Part shown: positions 61,945 through 64,000 of the stretch, piece by piece
Position numbering within the stretch: position 1 is the stretch's first letter
Layout: each line of letters starts with the position of its first letter
NCBI GenBank assembly: GCA_022508445.1
Contig: JAFLVG010000001.1
Coordinates: forward strand, 1 to 64,000
Direction of reading: 5' to 3'
DNA: 64,000 nt
Origin: Clostridiales bacterium
Lineage (GTDB): Bacteria; Bacillota; Clostridia; Christensenellales; Pumilibacteraceae
Notes under the pieces: generated by a model
Seen by the model: only the letters and a program-made list of their open reading frames with translations
Told to the model about the DNA's origin: nothing
Databases searched by the model: none
Program-made: the position numbers and the translations under genes

Positions 61945-64000
61945 TTTCGATCTCCTCGGGATGCCTTGCGCTTTGCGGCACGCCTGATGCGCTCGGTTTC
62001 GTCCTCGCCGAAGATATTTCCGAGCGTCTGCATAAAATCATCGTCATCCGCTTTGAGCTTTCCGTCAAGAGCATAAACCGCATGAGGGATTAGCTTTGCG
62101 GCAACCGCGCTGTCGAGCGCCTCAACAGGCTCCGCTCCGCAAGCAAGCCGCACCGCAATGTATTTTTCCATCTGTACGCACATCTTGTTGTCCAGCTTGA
62201 ACGGCGTTCTCGCCGCTATATAGTTTTCGAGCTTGTCGACTAATTTCCACAGCGGTTCGTCGATCTCGTATTCGCGTTCCGCCGCTTGGAATGCCGCAAC
62301 AAGCTGGTAATAATTTGGCGAAGTACCGCTGTACGGCACGGCGGCGGCAGGCGTGACAATGGGCGAAATAACAGTCGCCATGTCGGCTAGATATGCCGGG
62401 AATTCACCGTTATCGCCGTCCGAAATACGCATTAAAAACCACAGGTTTTGCGAAACGTCGATAACGCGTTTTCCGCCGCCGAATGTGACGGTCAAGGCGT
62501 CGGGCGCGGTGGCGTATCTGATAAACGGCGCAAATATCTCGCTCAGCCTGTTTGCTACGACTCCGTCGAGCGCGGCTATCGTTACAGCCTCTTTACGGCT
62601 CGAAGCGTAAGCAATAGCGGAAGTGAGGCTTGTGTCCGCTTCGCAGAAAAACAAGTCGTCAGACGAAGAATAATCTTCCGCATTGTCGATGTAATGCGAG
62701 CAGCCGAAATACTCGCCGATGAGCGATGTGGTCACATCAAACGTTTCGCTGTCACAGCGCATAAGCACGGCGCGCGAAGCGGACATTGCTGCGATGATGT
62801 CGTACAGCGACGAAGCCTCGAACTTATACCCCTTGCCGAGAGCGAATGCCGCAAAGCCTTCCGCAATCGTTTTTACGGTGACCGAATCGTCAAGGTAGTT
62901 CAAAATGTCGTCATCATCGCGGCTCACGTTTTGCTCGTCGTCTTGATCGTCGTCGCCGAATTCATCGGCAAACAGCTTGTCGTATTCGAAGTCGTCTCCG
63001 ATCTTTGCATTGGACTTGAAATCGGCGCCTGTTTCTCCGCGTGCCGAAACCTCGTTCATTCTATATCCGCTCGCCGTGATGTTGGACACCGACTGCAAAT
63101 AATCGGAGAGCTTTTCGCTTCTCTTGTTAAGCGCGACGCCTTGTATAACGATCTCACCGGTCAGCCTGATATCTGACGCGGAAGAGCCTATATAAACCTG
63201 GTATGTTCCGTTTTCGACCTTGCGATTGCCGTCCTGCTCGTCGTAAATATCAAGCTTCGAAGCGTTTACCGGGAACGATATTTGTACGGATGAATTAGGC
63301 GCTATCATTACCTTGGCAAAGCCTTTAAGCACGCGTAAAGGCCGGCAAATCGCCGAATCCTTTTTGCCGATATAAAGCTGTACGACTTCGAGCGCGGCAC
63401 GACCGCCAACGTTTTTAACGGTGACTTCCACGTTGTCGTTTCCGATTTTGAGATTGGAATATTCAAAAGAAGTATACGACAATCCGTAGCCGAACGGGTA
63501 TCTCTGTTTGATGTTTTCGGTCGTATATCTGCGGTAGCCGTAAAACTCGCCGACCTTGTAGCGTCCGGCCGCGACTGCCGCTTTATGCGACGCGTAATGC
63601 TCGTCGGCGTCGTCGAACGCCGTAAACGCAAGCCTTCCGGACGGGCTTATCACGCCGAAAATAATATTGAAAAGCGACTCCGCACCGCGCGATCCGCCGA
63701 TCGGCGCAAAAAGCACGCCTTGCGCAAAACTATCGAACTTCATATCGGGAAGAACTGTTCCGCAAACTACCGAGATAACCGTCTTCCCCGTCTTTGCTAT
63801 TTCGGAAAGAAGCGCCGTCTGGTTTGCAGGAAGCTTAATGCTCTTGCTCTCGTCAACGCGGCGCTCGCGCGCGTTTCCAAGTCCTACGAACACAACAACT
63901 ACGTCTGCGGACTTGGCAAGCCCGACAGCGCCCGCTATAAGCTCGTCACTGCGCTCCGAATGAATAGCATAACCGTCCGAATGCCCGACGTAAGTCGCGC
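61941..64000 (-). CDS. Glycoside hydrolase family 3 protein fused to a degenerate AAA+ domain; 5' end beyond window
   Basis: The frame is open to the right edge, so the N-terminal GH3 TIM barrel is missing. What is visible starts in the GH3 C-terminal domain (ADVVVVFVGLGN...KLPANQ, ISPSGRLAFTAF), then a fibronectin-like domain (RYPFGYGLSYTSFEYSNL). An acidic linker (about 63125-62900) leads to roughly 320 residues (about 62897-61944) that align by eye with the neighbouring AAA+ ATPase over its whole length. The P-loop is replaced (CDSETFDVTTS for GMSGTGKTS) and the Walker B acid pair reads ALDGVV for VLDEMN, so ATP hydrolysis is unlikely. The usual acid/base segment of GH3 (E-x-EG-x-D) is also altered (ARERRVDES), so glycosidase activity is uncertain. 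It is the first visible gene of the operon. Confidence 0.8.
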   Translation of the reverse strand, partial: ATYVGHSDGYAIHSERSDELIAGAVGLAKSADVVVVFVGLGNARERRVDESKSIKLPANQTALLSEIAKTGKTVISVVCGTVLPDMKFDSFAQGVLFAPIGGSRGAESLFNIIFGVISPSGRLAFTAFDDADEHYASHKAAVAAGRYKVGEFYGYRRYTTENIKQRYPFGYGLSYTSFEYSNLKIGNDNVEVTVKNVGGRAALEVVQLYIGKKDSAICRPLRVLKGFAKVMIAPNSSVQISFPVNASKLDIYDEQDGNRKVENGTYQVYIGSSASDIRLTGEIVIQGVALNKRSEKLSDYLQSVSNITASGYRMNEVSARGETGADFKSNAKIGDDFEYDKLFADEFGDDDQDDEQNVSRDDDDILNYLDDSVTVKTIAEGFAAFALGKGYKFEASSLYDIIAAMSASRAVLMRCDSETFDVTTSLIGEYFGCSHYIDNAEDYSSSDDLFFCEADTSLTSAIAYASSRKEAVTIAALDGVVANRLSEIFAPFIRYATAPDALTVTFGGGKRVIDVSQNLWFLMRISDGDNGEFPAYLADMATVISPIVTPAAAVPYSGTSPNYYQLVAAFQAAEREYEIDEPLWKLVDKLENYIAARTPFKLDNKMCVQMEKYIAVRLACGAEPVEALDSAVAAKLIPHAVYALDGKLKADDDDFMQTLGNIFGEDETERIRRAAKRKASRGDRK

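Noticed and set aside
1..64000. CRISPR arrays and insertion sequences
   Set aside because: No regularly spaced short repeats and no transposase-like frames were seen.

Overview
The window looks like a chromosomal segment of a Bacillota (Firmicutes) bacterium, most likely a gut-type clostridium. This is inferred from the strong AGGAGG-type ribosome binding sites, near-consensus TTGACA-17-TATAAT promoters, a DNA polymerase I whose proofreading domain looks inactive, a one-gene PurL in a clustered purine operon, and the absence of outer-membrane genes. No species assignment is possible from the sequence alone.

Layout, left to right. 1-3.4 kb: a truncated tRNA-Ala, then polA-coaE. 3.4-16.4 kb: a MacB/FtsX-like ABC transporter, a membrane-anchored lytic transglycosylase, a type IIA topoisomerase pair, trmL with an alpha/beta hydrolase, a MurG-family glycosyltransferase and two uncharacterised proteins. 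16.4-16.8 kb: repeat-rich intergenic DNA. 16.8-26.97 kb: the purine operon purE-C-M-N-(109-aa protein)-H-D-L from one consensus promoter; purF is not in it. 27-29.6 kb: a PP2C phosphatase and Ser/Thr kinase pair. 29.6-36.4 kb: mscL, a small coiled-coil protein, and a phosphorelay of hybrid histidine kinase, REC/HD-GYP/GGDEF regulator and Hpt protein. 36.5-46.5 kb: a compact phage-derived head and DNA-packaging island (terminase, portal, capsid, connector, propeller protein, two holin-like proteins) with no integrase, replication, tail-fibre or lysin genes. It contains a 149-nt element able to fold into a multi-branched structure. 46.6-50.6 kb: an SH3-like membrane protein, a hydrolase, tRNA-Arg, a tRNA 3'-half remnant and a DUF2975/XRE pair.

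50.6-64 kb holds the most unusual system. It is one minus-strand operon encoding (i) a glycoside hydrolase family 3 protein fused to what reads as a degenerate AAA+ domain, (ii) a membrane-anchored McrB-like AAA+ ATPase with intact motifs that is a paralogue of that degenerate domain, and (iii, iv) two giant N-terminally anchored surface proteins made of tandem MBG-type repeats around a TgpA-like transglutaminase core. I infer a surface-assembly or surface-processing system that parallels MoxR/DUF58/TgpA operons but uses different ATPase parts. Its function is not known to me.

The GH3 gene runs off the right edge and the tRNA-Ala off the left edge. Similarities were judged by eye; no database search was run.
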